From Crocinitomicaceae bacterium (lineage in GTDB: Bacteria; Bacteroidota; Bacteroidia; Flavobacteriales_D; Crocinitomicaceae): 64,000 bases of DNA. The translations under genes and the position numbers were made by a program. Shown one piece after another: positions 46,468 through 53,949 of this stretch; within the stretch, counting starts at the first letter, position 1, and each line of letters opens with the position of its first letter. The notes beneath the pieces were generated by a model. That model worked only from the letters and a program-made list of their open reading frames with translations, was not told the DNA's origin and did no database searches. The stretch lies in the NCBI GenBank assembly GCA_023262855.1, contig JALQYQ010000066.1:1-64000 (forward strand), written 5' to 3'.

Positions 46468-47679
46468 CTATTGTGACTTTGGCTTGTTGAATTTTCGTTT
46501 GAAAGGTTTGCGCTTTTTAGGTTTTGCCTGAACAATAAATTCAGGACCCGCACCTAATTCTTCTGGCAATACTCCTTGAGGAATTTCCGCTTCTATCAAT
46601 CGTTGAATTTGCGTTAATTTTCGCATATCCTTTTCATTAACCAAAGTTATCGCTTCCCCTTTTGTATTCGCACGTGCCGTTCGACCAATTCGATGCACAT
46701 AATCTTCAGCATCAAACGGTGTGTCGTAATTGATCACTAAATTGATTTCTTTGATGTCAATTCCACGACTCATCACATCTGTAGCAACAATGATTCGAAT
46801 ACGTTTTGAGCGGAATCCACGTAAAATTTCTTCACGTTGTTCTTGATCTAAATTGGATGAAACACCTTGAGATGGAAAGCCATTTTTACGAAGTGCATGA
46901 ACAATTTCATTCACTTTACTTTTTGAAGATGTAAAAATGATGATGCTGTTATATTCAGAACGTTCTTTTAAAAGATCTTTAATTAATGGAATTTTTTGAT
47001 TGTCAAATGTCAAATAAACCAATTGTTTAACTCCAGCAGCTGGTTTCGAAATCGACAACGTAATTTCCTCTGGATCTTTCAGAATTTTTTTCGCAAGTTC
47101 ACGGATTTTAGTTGGCATTGTAGCACTAAACATCAATGTTTGACGTTCTTTTGGCAATTTCGAAATGATTGTCACTAAATCATCCGCAAAACCCATATCA
47201 AGCATTTTATCCGCTTCATCCAAGACTAAATGTTTCACTTTTGAAAAATCCACATAACCTTGCTGAATATGCGATAACAATTTGCCCGGAGTAGCGACAA
47301 TAATGTCCGTTCCATCCGTTAATGCTTCCTTTTGTTCGTCCCAGTCTTTTCCGCTTCCTCCACCATAAATTGCTTTGGAACCGACAGAAACAAAATAGGA
47401 TAATCCTTGAATTTCTTGTTCGATTTGAATCGCCAGTTCACGTGTTGGAACGATGATTAAAGTATCGATGGACATGTCCTCTTTTCCCGTTAATTTATTG
47501 AGGATAGGAAGAATAAAGGCAGCTGTTTTTCCTGTACCTGTTTGAGCACAAGCAATTAAATCTTTATTTTGAAGTACTTTGGGAATTGCCAATTGTTGAA
47601 TGGGCGTTGCTGTTTCAAATCCCATGTGTGAAATGGCTTCCAACAACTGCTCATTGAGTTCTAACTCTGTGAATTTCAT
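46468..47679 (-). CDS. DEAD-box ATP-dependent RNA helicase
   Basis: The 403-residue protein has every DEAD-box motif: FTELELNEQLLEAISHMGFETATPIQ (Q motif), AQTGTGKTAA (I), PTRELAIQIE (Ia), DEAD in VLDEADKML (II), SAT (III), VATDVMSRGIDI (V) and HRIGRTARA (VI), followed by a basic tail (KPKKRKPFKRKFNKPK) likely to bind RNA. It resembles RhlE/DeaD-type helicases that unwind structured RNA in ribosome assembly or mRNA decay. The start at 47679 gives the standard N-terminus; the longer frame to 47778 runs through the upstream terminator hairpin. Confidence 0.96.
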   Translation of the reverse strand: MKFTELELNEQLLEAISHMGFETATPIQQLAIPKVLQNKDLIACAQTGTGKTAAFILPILNKLTGKEDMSIDTLIIVPTRELAIQIEQEIQGLSYFVSVGSKAIYGGGSGKDWDEQKEALTDGTDIIVATPGKLLSHIQQGYVDFSKVKHLVLDEADKMLDMGFADDLVTIISKLPKERQTLMFSATMPTKIRELAKKILKDPEEITLSISKPAAGVKQLVYLTFDNQKIPLIKDLLKERSEYNSIIIFTSSKSKVNEIVHALRKNGFPSQGVSSNLDQEQREEILRGFRSKRIRIIVATDVMSRGIDIKEINLVINYDTPFDAEDYVHRIGRTARANTKGEAITLVNEKDMRKLTQIQRLIEAEIPQGVLPEELGAGPEFIVQAKPKKRKPFKRKFNKPKSQ

Positions 47680-47693
47680 ATGGGCTAAAGTAC

Positions 47694-47720
47694 AAAAAAA
47701 AGGCGAGCAATGCCCGCCTT
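47694..47720 (-). terminator. Terminator after the small basic secreted protein gene
   Basis: On the minus strand AAGGCG pairs with CGCCTT, with GCA/TGC continuing past one mismatch, and is followed by a run of eight T. It lies between the small gene (stop at 47742) and the DEAD-box ATG (47679). Confidence 0.8.
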
Positions 47721-47741
47721 CCATTCTATTGTGCTTGGTTA

Positions 47742-47945
47742 TTAACCTGCATAACTTCTTCTTGCCCAGTTGTGACAAGCTCTTTTACGCTTTTTGTTCA
47801 TTCGTTTGTGACGACGTTGTTTCTTTTTATCAATACGAAAAGTAGCTGTCATTTCAGTTGAATTTGCTGAAGAAACAGATACTGATTCATTCGCACTTAA
47901 CGATAAGGTTGAAAAAACGATTAAGAAAGAAAGGAGAAATTTCAT
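47742..47945 (-). CDS. Small basic secreted protein, 67 residues
   Basis: The product starts MKFLLSFLIVFSTLSLSANE, a clear signal peptide with cleavage near residue 18. The mature ~49 residues divide into a Ser/Thr-rich half and a strongly basic half (DKKKQRRHKRMNKKRKRACHNW) with one cysteine. It is flanked by its own promoter (TAGTTTTG with TTG 20 bases upstream) and its own terminator, which makes a real gene very likely despite its size. I do not recognise a family. A mature basic peptide of this kind could bind nucleic acid, LPS or membranes; that is speculation. Confidence 0.75.
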   Translation of the reverse strand: MKFLLSFLIVFSTLSLSANESVSVSSANSTEMTATFRIDKKKQRRHKRMNKKRKRACHNWARRSYAG

Positions 47946-47972
47946 TTTCGAGTGGATTTAACTATTAGACTG

Positions 47973-47980
47973 CAAAACTA
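47973..47980 (-). promoter_or_regulatory. Promoter of the small basic secreted protein gene
   Basis: Minus-strand TAGTTTTG (full TAnnTTTG match) with TTG at 48003-48001, spacer 20 bases, and a 27-base leader to the ATG at 47945. Confidence 0.65.
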
Positions 47981-48113
47981 TGACATTCAGAACGTTTATA
48001 CAACTTTCTATCACAGAATGTTGTTAAGAAATCAACGTTGAAAAATGTTAAATCGTATAAACACAATTAAAATTTAGCCTTTGCGTTGAAATAATTATTC
48101 AACTTTGCACTGC

Positions 48114-48734
48114 ATGAAAGAGATCATAAGCAACATTTATTCTTCCATTCTTCAGACCAGTATTTGGGAATGGAGCGCTGTTGTTTGCAGTATACTTTAT
48201 GTGATATTAGTTTCCTATAAAGTGCTCGCTGCATGGATTTTTGCGGCAATCAGTTCTGTTCTTTACATCTATTTGTGCTACAGCAATCGTCTTTATTTGG
48301 AATCTATTCTCCAAATTTTCTACTTCATTATGGCCATTTATGGTTGGTACATGTGGACCTCTGACGATGACACCAAAGATGTTGTTGTGATTCGGTGGCC
48401 CTTTCGTTACCATTTATTGAATATTCTAATCAGTGGATTATTAATGCTCTTGTTTGGCTACATTTTTGACAATTATTCTAATCAGGCGAATCCATATTTG
48501 GATGCTTTTACAACGATTTTCAGTTTAATGGCCACTTTTATGGTTGCAAAAAAAGTGCTCGAAAACTGGATTTATTGGATTATTATTGATGCCTTTTCCG
48601 TCTATCTTTTCGCTTCTCGCGGTTTGTATATGACTTCCGCTTTGTTCATTTTATACACGCTGATTGCGGTTTTCGGTTATTTTCAATGGAAAAAACAATA
48701 CCAACTTGATTCAATCAATTTAAGTTCAAAATGA
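48114..48734 (+). CDS. pnuC: PnuC-family vitamin transporter (nicotinamide riboside or thiamine)
   Basis: The 206-residue protein has about seven membrane segments and the PnuC signature: WEWSAVVCSILYVILV with the early tryptophans, and YGWYMWTSDD (W-x-x-W) near residue 80, then VLENWIYWIIIDAFSVYLF in the last third. PnuC proteins move unphosphorylated vitamins by facilitated diffusion, and uptake is driven by a cytoplasmic kinase. NR (PnuC), riboflavin (PnuX) and thiamine (PnuT) members look alike. The next gene, overlapping by 4 bases, is such a kinase. A TPP riboswitch lies just downstream of the pair, so thiamine is a serious alternative substrate. Start at ATG 48114; a TTG at 48105 is less likely. 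Confidence 0.9.
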   Translation: MKEIISNIYSSILQTSIWEWSAVVCSILYVILVSYKVLAAWIFAAISSVLYIYLCYSNRLYLESILQIFYFIMAIYGWYMWTSDDDTKDVVVIRWPFRYHLLNILISGLLMLLFGYIFDNYSNQANPYLDAFTTIFSLMATFMVAKKVLENWIYWIIIDAFSVYLFASRGLYMTSALFILYTLIAVFGYFQWKKQYQLDSINLSSK

Positions 48735-49240
48735 CGAAGCGCTTTGCAATCACTGGACCAGAATCATCAGGAAAAACAACACTTTCCAGAGCCCTAGCGG
48801 AGCATTACAACACAAATTGGATTCCAGAATTTGCACGTGCATACCTTGAAAAAACAAATGGAATCTATACCGAAATTGATTTGGATTTGATTGCAAAAAG
48901 TCAATTAGATACATGGAAAAACGCAAAAGAAGAAGCGATTCTATTTTGTGATACCGAAATGCTCGTGATGAAAATTTGGTCTGAATTCAAATACGGAAAA
49001 TGCAGTAGCTTCATTAAAAAAGCCTTTCAAAATCAACAATTTGAACACTATTTTTTGTGTCGACCAGATATTCCTTGGGAAGAAGATCCATTAAGAGAGC
49101 ATCCTCAACAACGGGAACAATTGTTTGATCTTTACCACAAATCATTGATTGAATACAACTTACCATTTACAATCGTGGAGGGAGAATTATCCGATCGTCT
49201 TAACATTTGTAAAAACGTTCTTGAAAAAAATCACTTTTAA
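48731..49240 (+). CDS. NadR-like P-loop kinase (ribosylnicotinamide kinase domain)
   Basis: The 169-residue protein matches the kinase domain of NadR without its repressor or adenylyltransferase domains: Walker A GPESSGKTTL at residues 9-18, NWIPEFARAYLE, the Walker B-like CDTEMLVMKIW, and CRPDIPWEEDPLREHP. NadR-type kinases phosphorylate nicotinamide riboside and so trap it in the cell. It overlaps the PnuC gene (ATGA), so import and phosphorylation are co-produced. Because the downstream receptor is under TPP control, a thiamine-phosphorylating role should also be considered; residues do not decide this. Confidence 0.88.
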   Translation: MTKRFAITGPESSGKTTLSRALAEHYNTNWIPEFARAYLEKTNGIYTEIDLDLIAKSQLDTWKNAKEEAILFCDTEMLVMKIWSEFKYGKCSSFIKKAFQNQQFEHYFLCRPDIPWEEDPLREHPQQREQLFDLYHKSLIEYNLPFTIVEGELSDRLNICKNVLEKNHF

Positions 49241-49264
49241 TTCATTTCATACAAATTTCCTGTA

Positions 49265-49272
49265 TAACTTTG
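49265..49272 (+). promoter_or_regulatory. -7 promoter box of the TPP riboswitch transcript
   Basis: TAACTTTG matches TAnnTTTG and ends six bases before the first paired base of the TPP riboswitch, so the transcript would start almost exactly at its P1 helix. Confidence 0.6.
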
Positions 49273-49277
49273 TCACG

Positions 49278-49355
49278 TCTCTAAGGGGTGCCTCGATTCA
49301 TTTCAGGGCTGAGATTATACCCATTGAACCTGTCAGGATAATGCCTGCGTAGGGA
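49278..49355 (+). ncRNA. TPP riboswitch (THI element)
   Basis: The conserved core of the thiamine pyrophosphate aptamer is complete: GGGGTGCC at 49285-49292, GGCTGAGA at 49307-49314, TACCC, GAACCTG, GGATAATGCC and GCGTAGGGA at the 3' end. TCTCT (49278-49282) and AGGGA (49351-49355) close helix P1. The variable P3 arm is short. It sits 81 bases before the ATG of a TonB receptor. A run of ten T (49423-49432) directly before the ATG, and a CCCCTT at 49406-49411 able to pair with AAGGGG of the aptamer, could form the expression platform; that part is inference. Confidence 0.95.
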
Positions 49356-49435
49356 AGATGATACTTAAATTATTAATTGCTAATTATTCATATTCAGAGA
49401 ATTAGCCCCTTGTTCTTGTTAATTTTTTTTTTAAA

Positions 49436-51919
49436 ATGAAAACAAGACTTTCACACATTGTTTCACTGTTTGCCCTCGGCTTTTGTTTTATGGCAAACGC
49501 ACAATTCAACTTGTCTGGTCGTGTCTATGACGCACAAGGAACGCCGCTTCCAGATGTCAAAATTCAACTAGAAGAAACCTATTTGGTCACTTCTTCCGAT
49601 AAAGATGGCTTCTTCCTCTTTAGCAACATCCAATCTCAGGCATACAGAGTAACTTTTTCAAAAAGTGGCTTTGAAACACAAACGATTCGCACGATCGGCA
49701 ATCAATCTAAACAAACTGAAGTATTGGACGCCTATATGAAACCATCAACAGTCATGATTGAGGAGGTGCAAGTTGTCGCGGTTCGAGCAAACGACAAAAC
49801 ACCAACTACCTTCACCAATTTGACATCGAAGCAAATCCAAGCGAAGAATTTTGGACAAGATTTACCGTATTTATTGGAGTCTACGCCTTCAACTGTCGTT
49901 ACTTCTGACGCCGGAGGAGGAGTTGGTTATACCGGAATTCGTATACGCGGAGTAGATCCAACTCGCACAAATGTGACAGTCAATGGAATTCCGTTAAACG
50001 ATGCCGAATCCCACGGAGTTTATTGGGTGAATATGCCAGATTTTGCATCATCAACAGACAACATTCAAGTGCAACGTGGAGTTGGAACATCAACGAATGG
50101 TGCAGCATCTTTTGGATCAAGTATTAATATTAAAACAGACAACATTCAAAAAGTGGGGTATGCTGAGTTGGATAATTCAATTGGTTCATTTTCAACATTG
50201 CGCAATACGGTAAAAGTTGGCTCAGGATTGATCAATAACAGATTCACTGTTGATGCCCGCTTATCGCGCATTACATCGGATGGTTACGTTGACCGTGCAT
50301 CTTCAAATTTGAAATCATTTTACTTATCTGGTGCTTATGTTGGTGAAAAAACATTAATAAAGGCCAATGTTTTCAGCGGAAAAGAAGAAACATATCAAGC
50401 TTGGAACGGAATTCCTGGTGCAAAATTGAGTGGCAATTATGACAGTTTGTTGAATCATTATTACAACAACCTAGGTTCTACCTATGTAACAGCTGAAGAT
50501 TCAATCAACTTGTTCAATTCCGATCCACGTAAATACAATTATTACACCTACGACAAGGAAGAAGATAATTACCAACAAGATCATTATCAATTGCATTTCA
50601 CACATACTTTTTCGCCAAAATTCACCTTCAACGCTGCAGGTCACTACACATATGGACGCGGTTATTATGAACAATACAAGCGCAATCAAGATTTTGGAAC
50701 GTATGGGTTAGACACTGTTTTCACGAACGGTGGTGATACAATTACAACGACCGATTTAATCCGCAGAAGATGGTTAGATAATCATTTTTACGGCGGAATT
50801 TTCTCTTTAAGTTACTCCAATTACAAGAACTTCAAACTTATTTTTGGTGGTGGGGCCAATGAATACAAGGGAACACATTTTGGTGAAATTATTTGGGCAA
50901 GAACAGCCTCTCAAAGTGAAATCAATCAGCATTATTACGACAACGACGCACGAAAATTTGAAGCAAATGCATACCTGAAAGCAAACTATCAACGCAGAGG
51001 ATTCAATGTTTTTGCGGATTTACAAGTTCGTACCATCAATTATTCCTATCTGGGTTATGACCAATCTTATGGAAATTTAATTCCACTTCAACAAGATGTA
51101 AAATTCACCTTCTTTAATCCAAAGGCAGGAATGATGTACGATTTCAACACCAAAAACAATGTTTATGCTTCATTCAGCATGGCAAATCGTGAGCCTGTTC
51201 GTGATGATTTTATTCAAAGCACAGCTGCAAGTCGTCCAAAACCAGAACAATTACAAAACATTGAAGCTGGTTATCGTTACCGCGGGAAAAAGCTGTTTAC
51301 CAATGTCAATTTTTATTGGATGAATTACAAAAACCAATTAATTCTAACAGGTGAAATCAACGATGTTGGTGCATACAACCGAACAAATGTTGCTAAATCT
51401 TATCGCGCTGGAATTGAATTGGAAGCAGGTTATATGCTTTTCAGAAATTTGAGCGTCTCAGGAAATTTAACCTTAAGTCAGAACAAAATCAATGAATTTA
51501 AAGAGTATATCGACAATTACGATACGTATACACAAGACGTGATTGTGCATAATAACACTGACATTGCATTTTCTCCTTCAACAATTGCATCTTTAGGATT
51601 GTCTTACGTTCCAATTAAGAATTTAGATATTACGATTTTATCAAAATATGTCGGTAAACAGTATTTAGACAATACTTCGAATGAAAACCGAAAAATTGAT
51701 GCGTATTATTTGACAAATCTTTCCATCAATTACACCATTAAAGATGTACTTTTCAAAGAAATTAAAATTGGTGTATTGACTAACAACCTGTTCAATTACA
51801 TGTATGAAAACAATGGTTATACGTGGGGTTATATATACGGAGGCAAATACATTACGGAGAATTTTTACTATCCGCAAGCAGGTAGAAATTTCTTACTACG
51901 TTTGACCTTAAAAATGTAA
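49436..51919 (+). CDS. TonB-dependent outer-membrane receptor under TPP riboswitch control
   Basis: The 827-residue protein has a signal peptide (cleavage near ANAQ), an N-terminal carboxypeptidase-regulatory-like domain (LSGRVYDAQGTPLPDVKIQLEE, ~residues 25-105), a TonB plug (~115-230; VGYTGIRIRGVDPTRTNVTVNGIPLNDAESHGVYW) and a 22-stranded-type barrel ending LRLTLKM with a terminal strand residue pattern. The TPP riboswitch in its leader indicates that it imports thiamine or a thiamine precursor across the outer membrane when TPP is low. This agrees with known thiamine-linked TonB receptors in Bacteroidota. The energy-coupling inner-membrane partner is likely a PnuC/PnuT protein such as the one just upstream. 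Confidence 0.93.
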   Translation: MKTRLSHIVSLFALGFCFMANAQFNLSGRVYDAQGTPLPDVKIQLEETYLVTSSDKDGFFLFSNIQSQAYRVTFSKSGFETQTIRTIGNQSKQTEVLDAYMKPSTVMIEEVQVVAVRANDKTPTTFTNLTSKQIQAKNFGQDLPYLLESTPSTVVTSDAGGGVGYTGIRIRGVDPTRTNVTVNGIPLNDAESHGVYWVNMPDFASSTDNIQVQRGVGTSTNGAASFGSSINIKTDNIQKVGYAELDNSIGSFSTLRNTVKVGSGLINNRFTVDARLSRITSDGYVDRASSNLKSFYLSGAYVGEKTLIKANVFSGKEETYQAWNGIPGAKLSGNYDSLLNHYYNNLGSTYVTAEDSINLFNSDPRKYNYYTYDKEEDNYQQDHYQLHFTHTFSPKFTFNAAGHYTYGRGYYEQYKRNQDFGTYGLDTVFTNGGDTITTTDLIRRRWLDNHFYGGIFSLSYSNYKNFKLIFGGGANEYKGTHFGEIIWARTASQSEINQHYYDNDARKFEANAYLKANYQRRGFNVFADLQVRTINYSYLGYDQSYGNLIPLQQDVKFTFFNPKAGMMYDFNTKNNVYASFSMANREPVRDDFIQSTAASRPKPEQLQNIEAGYRYRGKKLFTNVNFYWMNYKNQLILTGEINDVGAYNRTNVAKSYRAGIELEAGYMLFRNLSVSGNLTLSQNKINEFKEYIDNYDTYTQDVIVHNNTDIAFSPSTIASLGLSYVPIKNLDITILSKYVGKQYLDNTSNENRKIDAYYLTNLSINYTIKDVLFKEIKIGVLTNNLFNYMYENNGYTWGYIYGGKYITENFYYPQAGRNFLLRLTLKM

Positions 51920-51972
51920 ATTGACAGATATGGAACGATTCTTGTCAAGTGCGAACTAAAAATTTTAAAACG

Positions 51973-53001
51973 ATGAAAAAATCATTATTTTTACTAGCAA
52001 GTTTCCTTGTAATTTTCACAGCTTCATTTGCTACTGAACTGAATTACAAATGGAAAGCAAATTCGTTCTATGCATTTAATTCAGTAGTTACAGATAACAT
52101 CACCACTTCCGTAATGGGAATGAATGTCTCTGAAAAATACACTACAACGGTTGATTTTGTCTTGTTTATACAAAGCGTTGATGCGAATGGTTTAGCGACA
52201 GGCCGATTGTATTTAACCAATTTCAGTGTTAAAGATAGCAAAGGGCTTTCAGTTGCTAGTTTGGTGAATGTGCCAAAAGATGCGGTTAAAAGTGATATTA
52301 CAGTTGACAAAAAAGGAAACTTCACCTTTGCTAAAAAAGTTACTTTGGTCACAACACCAACATCAAATGTATTGGTTTACGCAAATGCTAGCGAAAATGC
52401 GGCTTCTGCAGGAATTCAAACCGAAAATGAAAAAGTAGATGCCTACGCTGAGTTTGATCCAAAAACTGGGAAATTAAAAGCTGGATACACGGTTCAAACA
52501 ATTAAAACAACCAAAAAAGTTACGGTTACTGAAAATGAGCAAAGTGATGAATTAGATGTGTTTCCATACGATTTCTTACAAATGCTGGTAATGCCTGAAG
52601 GTCAAGTTGCAGCCAACAATCATTACAATGCAAAAGCTGGAATGTACACTGTTGACGTTTTGGTAAAATCAATGACAAATGGAATTGCAACTATTGGTGA
52701 AACCATTTCAACGGATAAATCGGCAGATATGTTTGAAGGAGGAGCTTCAGGAGAAACAGAAGAAGGGTCATTTAACATGGGAACATTTGGGGGAACAAGT
52801 CAAATGGATTTAACAACTGAAGATCAAGAAGCGATTGACATGTCTAAAAGCATGTCGCCAGATATGGATGGAACACTAACAACAACATTTGACTACACAA
52901 ATGGCATGTTTGTAGGAGTTAGTGGTACAATTAATACAAACATTGATATGATGGGAATGAAAATGACCGTTAAATCAGTATTAACCATGAAGAAAAAGTA
53001 A
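51973..53001 (+). CDS. Secreted protein of unknown function
   Basis: The 342-residue protein has a signal peptide (MKKSLFLLASFLVIFTASFA) and an all-beta-looking mature region with low sequence complexity, many Thr/Val/Lys and methionine-rich stretches near the end (MSKSMSPDMDG, MMGMKMTVKSVLTMKKK). No cysteine pairs, membrane segments or known catalytic motif are visible. I do not recognise the family. It starts 53 bases after the TonB receptor stop, so co-transcription under the riboswitch is possible. The ATG at 51973 is chosen over a GTG at 51949 because it places the signal peptide at the N-terminus. Confidence 0.75.
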   Translation: MKKSLFLLASFLVIFTASFATELNYKWKANSFYAFNSVVTDNITTSVMGMNVSEKYTTTVDFVLFIQSVDANGLATGRLYLTNFSVKDSKGLSVASLVNVPKDAVKSDITVDKKGNFTFAKKVTLVTTPTSNVLVYANASENAASAGIQTENEKVDAYAEFDPKTGKLKAGYTVQTIKTTKKVTVTENEQSDELDVFPYDFLQMLVMPEGQVAANNHYNAKAGMYTVDVLVKSMTNGIATIGETISTDKSADMFEGGASGETEEGSFNMGTFGGTSQMDLTTEDQEAIDMSKSMSPDMDGTLTTTFDYTNGMFVGVSGTINTNIDMMGMKMTVKSVLTMKKK

Positions 53002-53022
53002 TTTTCAACTCAATAAATGATT

Positions 53023-53052
53023 AAAAAGGGCTTTCGAAAGGAAGCCTTTTTT
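53023..53052. terminator. Terminator between the secreted protein gene and arfB
   Basis: AAAAAGGGCTT (53023-53033) and AAGCCTTTTTT (53042-53052) form an 11-bp stem with one G-U pair and an 8-base loop. A/T runs on both sides make it usable by both converging genes. Confidence 0.88.
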
Positions 53053-53053
53053 G

Positions 53054-53458
53054 TTAGAAATTATTAGAACGCAAACGCTTGATTTCGGCCTTCATTTTTT
53101 TATTCAACAAGCGTTTTTCTTTTACAGCTTTTGGAACCTTTGAAGGTTTCCTTTTTTTCTGTATGACAAAACATAGTGCAATCAACTCATGGAATTTTTC
53201 CAAGGCAATTTTTTTGTTACGTAGTTGACTTCTTTCAGATTGAGCAACAATTTGCAATTCTCCCTCTTTGTTCATTCGCGTTTTTAATTTCGCAAGGATA
53301 ATTCCCTTTTGCTCATCGTCCAAAAGTTTGGAATCTACAACGCTAAAAATCAATTCCACTTTGGTCGATACTTTATTCACGTGTTGTCCACCCGCTCCAC
53401 CACTTCGAGAAGTTTTGAAACTAATTTCGGAATCAAGAATATTAGGATTAAACGACAT
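53054..53458 (-). CDS. arfB: Peptidyl-tRNA hydrolase ArfB (alternative ribosome-rescue factor)
   Basis: The 134-residue protein has the release-factor catalytic loop SRSGGAGGQHVNKVSTKVEL with the GGQ at residues 23-25, and a strongly basic C-terminal tail (KKRKPSKVPKAVKEKRLLNKKMK) that, in ArfB, enters the empty mRNA channel. There is no codon-recognition domain. It frees ribosomes stalled on broken mRNA. The start at 53458 gives the standard N-terminus; a TACCTTTG box at 53522-53529 would be its promoter, which lies within the first codons of the longer frame and so excludes it. Confidence 0.95.
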   Translation of the reverse strand: MSFNPNILDSEISFKTSRSGGAGGQHVNKVSTKVELIFSVVDSKLLDDEQKGIILAKLKTRMNKEGELQIVAQSERSQLRNKKIALEKFHELIALCFVIQKKRKPSKVPKAVKEKRLLNKKMKAEIKRLRSNNF

Positions 53459-53521
53459 ATTTACTATTTCGAGCTTTACAAACAGTAGCGAGGAAATGAT
53501 TTTCTTTCCCTTACTACATCT

Positions 53522-53529
53522 CAAAGGTA
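53522..53529 (-). promoter_or_regulatory. -7 promoter box for arfB
   Basis: Minus-strand TACCTTTG, a full match to TAnnTTTG, 63 bases before the ATG at 53458. No good -33 TTG was seen. Confidence 0.4.
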
Positions 53530-53602
53530 AAAAAATCTAACTTTTATGAGGATTTGGAGAGGGTGTTGGATTGGGAGGAATCCCTCAATATTTGTAATAA
53601 AA

Positions 53603-53673
53603 GTGTGAGTTTGAGTGCGAGAGCGAAGAGAAACAAAGTGGAGTGAACCGCTCTCGCTTTTCACTCTCACTCT
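53603..53673. repeat. Imperfect inverted repeat next to tRNA-Arg
   Basis: GCGAGAGCG (53617-53625) pairs perfectly with CGCTCTCGC (53649-53657). Outward, GTGTGAGTTTGAGT and TTTTCACTCTCACTCT pair in two further blocks with a few unpaired bases. The hairpin lies 7 bases beyond the tRNA 3' end and has no T-run, so it is not a standard terminator; a processing or folding element is possible. Confidence 0.6.
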
Positions 53674-53679
53674 GTTTTG

Positions 53680-53753
53680 TGACCCCGGCAGGATTCTAAC
53701 CTGCAACCGCTGGAGCCGAAATCCAGTGCGCTATACAGTTGCGCCACGGAGCC
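53680..53753 (-). tRNA. tRNA-Arg (anticodon UCG) with altered elbow bases
   Basis: The cloverleaf is complete: acceptor GGCTCCG with CGGGGTC (two G-U pairs), D stem GCGC/GCGC, anticodon stem CTGGA/TCCAG around loop TTTCGGC (anticodon TCG, reading CGN arginine codons), variable CGGTT, T stem GCAGG/CCTGC. The CCA end is not encoded. The D loop reads AACTGTATA instead of the usual AACTGGATA, and the T loop reads TTAGAAT instead of TTCGAAT, so positions 19 and 56 are U and A rather than G and C. The two changes are complementary and could preserve the tertiary pair. Confidence 0.92.
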
Positions 53754-53784
53754 ATTTTTGGCGAGTGGTGCAAATCCTTTTTGG

Positions 53785-53803
53785 ATAGTTGCCCCACGGA
53801 GCC
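53785..53803 (-). repeat. 5' fragment of a tRNA-Arg-like sequence
   Basis: Read on the minus strand it is GGCTCCGTGGGGCAACTAT, which matches the first 19-21 bases of the neighbouring tRNA-Arg with one substitution and a two-base gap. The anticodon arm and 3' half are missing. It lies 31 bases upstream of the intact tRNA and looks like the remnant of a partial duplication. Confidence 0.75.
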
Positions 53804-53883
53804 GTTTTATGGAATGACTGACAAATCATTCATTGCAAAAGTACATTTGCAAAAACAATTCACCAAATAGAACTACGAATTAG

Positions 53884-53914
53884 TTGTTATTTCTCCTAGA
53901 TTCAAATAAATTTG
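53884..53914 (+). promoter_or_regulatory. Promoter of porZ-recO
   Basis: TTG at 53884-53886 and TAAATTTG at 53907-53914 are separated by 20 bases, a very good fit to the Bacteroidota -33/-7 promoter. The leader to the porZ ATG is about 35 bases. Confidence 0.7.
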
Positions 53915-53949
53915 ACGTTCTTGCGTTTTATGCAAACAAAATTTAAAAA

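Noticed and set aside
47946-48113. THI element upstream of the PnuC gene
   Set aside because: I looked for the CTGAGA and ACC...GAACCTG blocks in this gap and found none; the only TPP aptamer is at 49278-49355.
53785-53803. Possible second tRNA gene
   Set aside because: Only the 5' acceptor strand and part of the D arm are present; there is no anticodon or 3' half.
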